From contig JAFFSR010000218.1 in assembly GCA_017163975.1 (NCBI GenBank), positions 13,891,501-13,955,500 of the forward strand: a DNA stretch of 64,000 nucleotides. The letters run 5' to 3'. Below the pieces are notes generated by a model. That model was not told where the DNA came from, did no database searches, and saw only the letters and a list, made by a program, of their open reading frames with translations. This stretch comes from Anastatus disparis (Eukaryota > Arthropoda > Insecta > Hymenoptera > Eupelmidae). The position numbers and the translations under genes were made by a program. The stretch's first letter is position 1. Every line of letters begins with the position of its first letter. Of this stretch, positions 61,217 to 64,000 are shown in pieces.

Positions 61217-64000
61217 GTGAGTTTGACCGTAACTTTCAGTTTTAAAAGCTTTTGATTATTTTTATAAATAGTCATATCAAATGAATATCAAAAGAATTCA
61301 CTGAAATTCTTTAGGACATAAATTTCATTTTTTTAAGTAGTTGTTGATTTCCGCTGCTACATTTTATTAAGAATTTTTTATCAGTTGGATCGTCCCTTAG
61401 CTATACATTAAGTTTTTAAACTCCTGGATTTCGAACTCTCATATACTTATTTTATATCAGCAAAGAGATGTTAAAAGTTGATAATTAACAATGATTTTAA
61501 ATTTTTTATCATATTAATGAAATAAATTAATATTATTTCAATAATACTTATTATGCTTATTATAAAATTTATAAAAAACATAATTCTACCTCCTATTTTA
61601 GGCTTTCGAACTTGCGTCTGGGAATAAAGAAAAATAATATACGCGTCTCGGTTGAAAAGTAGAACATCGCATACGCATGTTTATCGTCCTCTATTTCGCC
61701 TCTACTCGGAAGGCAACCAACACGCATACATAATGTTTGTTCTTCTTCCTTGTTTTATTAATTTCCGTGCAAAATTTTTAATCAGTCTTATCAATAATTT
61801 AGAGGAAAAATTTTATTTTCAAAGTTATAAAATTATGCTTTTCAATATTCGAATGAAAAATTTTTTATGTATCCTTAAAAATTAACTACACTTTATTTTA
61901 AAAAATATTTGTTTATTGTTTAAAATTTATTTAACAAAAAAGATAAGGCTGCGGTATGTTCGAAAATGATTTTAATGATCGAATGTAATGAAATTGAATA
62001 TTTAATTTTTGATGAATTTATAATTTCATCGCAATATTTCTTCTATATCATAAAATAAAAATCTTCATATACATATTTGAGTAAATATTTGGATATATAT
62101 TCACGTATCGTATTGTATTGATACGACGATATTGTATGGATATGGAAACTTTGTTTATTTTGAAAAAAGTGAGCAAGAACTTTATTCTTCATTTTACGTA
62201 AATAGCTCAATAAACACGCAAAGAATTTTTTTTGGTAAACAAATAGATTACTTTTTGCTCTTAATATATTATTCCTTAAAAATTTCAAATTTTTTTCATT
62301 TTTTAAACAGAATTCTTTTAGGGCATAGCAAAAATATATTTAAATCAAAGAGACATGCATTAAAAAAATTTAATCTTTAAATTAAAAAGAAATTTTTCTG
62401 TTGCCAAAAATGGAAAAATTGTTTATTAGGAACAGATTTTGTTCGCTTGATTTTTTTAAATATTTAAACAAATATAATGACTTATCCTCTCTACAGTTAA
62501 ATTAATAAAATCATTTTAGTAAAATGAAAAATCAGTAAGATTAATAACTTATTTTGTGAAGGGTTTGCTTTGGACCTACTTTACCGATCAAAAATAGCTA
62601 AAAAAGAAATTTCGTTTTTTTGATAGAAATAAATATCAGAATTGTTTTGTACTTTCAGATATCGATTTATTTTAAACAAATGAGAAGCAGAAGCTTGTAA
62701 ATTTGTCGAAATTTAAAGAACAAGCCGAGTAAAATCATGTCACAACCGTAGATTTCGACTTAAGTTTGAACAGTACAACGGATTTTCTCGAAATAGTTTC
62801 ATTTATTTAAAATAAATGGCGGAAAAGTCCAATAGCAAAGAAAATCGATAAAAAGCAAAATTATTATTTTTAAAGAAGAAAGTATAATTTTCGTATAAGG
62901 TTGGCAACATGGCGGCAGTCAGTTGAGCTATAGTCACACGAAAATTATTTGCGATTGGACTTTCCCGCCATTTATTTTAAATAAATAAAACCATTCCGAG
63001 AAGGAAAATCATGTAAAATTGTACTGTTCAAACGTAAAACGAAATCTACGGTAGTGATATGATCTTTCTCGGCGTGCTCTTTGAAATTCGACAAATTTAC
63101 AAGCTTCCGCTTCTCATTTGTTTAAAATAAATTGATATCTACAAGTATGCAAATGATTCTGATATTTATTTCTATCAACAACAAAATTTCTTTTTTAGCT
63201 ATTTTTTATCAATAAAGTAGGTCCAAAGCAGACCCTAAATGAAAATTAAATATCAAACTTGATTAATCTAACCTCAAAATACTATCAATTGAAAGATTGT
63301 TCATAAATGTTTTTAATTCTAATTAAAAACATTTATGTTACTATTATATTGCGATACTTTTAAGCTTAAACATTTTATTTCAAACACGGTTAGAAACATT
63401 AACAGACAAGTCTGTTAAAAATGCTCTACAGACAAAAATTTCAATTACTTTTATCAGTTAAAAATCATTAGATATAATTTAAGGAAAATACCAAAATTGC
63501 GGGTCAAGAATTTTTATCCAACTTTCGAATATATTTTATTGTTTTGAATTATAAAGAATATTGAACTCTCTCGGTTTAACATTTCATTTTTCTAAAATTA
63601 TATATCAAACTAATTAATAAGTAAAATTTTTAAAAAAACTCATGAGTTTATTGTTAATTAACCATGAAGTTATATCCTTTCGATTCACAGAAAATTATAT
63701 TTTAAAAGTTAAAAAAAATTTAACATAAAATGTCATTCTAAATTGAATTTTTTATATAAAATTTTGTTTATATTTGCTTACGACTTTTAAAGCGATTAAA
63801 CTTTTTGAATACAACTTTTTGGGAATAAAAAATAGACGATTTCACTGTTTACGTGGAGTAAGTTTTAACTTGTTGGAATGGACTCGTTTTTTTTTATAAT
63901 TTTAAGATAAGAAAACATACGTAAGTTAGATGACAATCCGTGAGCCGCGAGCCTGACACCTCTCCTTGTAAGTGGAAAAAAGGACACATTATACAAGTAT
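61217..64000 (+). other. Intron downstream of the 61-kb exon; no secure next exon
   Basis: It begins with GTGAGT. A possible acceptor at 61601 would add 11 codons and a stop (see findings), but the main continuation is presumably beyond the window. The only clear structure is a foldback element at 62561-63235. The remainder is AT-rich with nothing recognisable. Confidence 0.6.
62561..63235. mobile_element. 675-bp foldback element with arms of about 280 bp
   Basis: The left arm (62561-62840) starts GGGTTTGCTTTGGACCTACT. The right arm (62952-63235), reversed, starts GGGTCTGCTTTGGACCTACT and matches along its length, including AAATGAGAAGC and TTTAAAATAAATGGCGG. The loop is about 110 nt. No target duplication or coding frame is seen. 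Confidence 0.82.

Noticed and set aside
61054..61275. Minus-strand 73-codon frame
   Set aside because: Antisense shadow of the Arg/Glu exon.

Overview
This window looks like part of one very long eukaryotic gene from an arthropod, most likely an insect. It is extremely AT-rich and dominated by intron sequence, microsatellites and small inverted-repeat transposons. There are no bacterial-style operons, RNA operons or CRISPR arrays. The composition and mobile-element load would fit a parasitoid wasp, but that is an impression and not a proof.

Only three coding exons can be supported, all on the + strand. A large internal exon (8235-10287) encodes a disordered nuclear-type protein: basic NLS-like patches, SUMO-type VKVEP/IKVEP motifs, a His-rich block, a 23-Gln tract and Ser/Gly and Pro-rich tails. 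A small downstream exon (61072-61216) encodes an Arg/Glu-rich helix. The large exon ends with 2 nt of a codon and the small one begins with 1 nt, so they join in frame as ...ERILR|ERREVE... across about 50.8 kb of intron. Inside that intron lies a third coding exon (38050-38519). It starts with its own ATG, preceded by an in-frame stop and a GC-rich leader. Its donor also leaves 2 nt, so it joins the 61-kb exon equally well. I infer two promoters: a long isoform, and a short isoform starting near 37-38 kb. Both would share the Arg/Glu helix and whatever lies beyond base 64000. I could not identify the gene securely. Low-complexity corepressor families (winged eye/TNRC18-BAHCC1, Atrophin/RERE) are candidates only.

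The long intron contains two zero-length exon sites, an acceptor directly followed by a donor, at 15235/15236 and 28886/28887. These are the signature of recursive splicing. The intron also has a cluster of AACCGGTT (Grainyhead-type) motifs at 13.2-18.9 kb.

The rest is mobile-element debris: two copies of a tRNA-derived SINE in opposite orientation (one with a 16-bp target duplication, one split by a MITE), a 5S-rRNA-like sequence on the minus strand, a deleted TIR transposon with a THAP-like remnant, an unnamed repeat family in three copies, and about a dozen foldback or TIR elements. One foldback has arms of about 280 bp.
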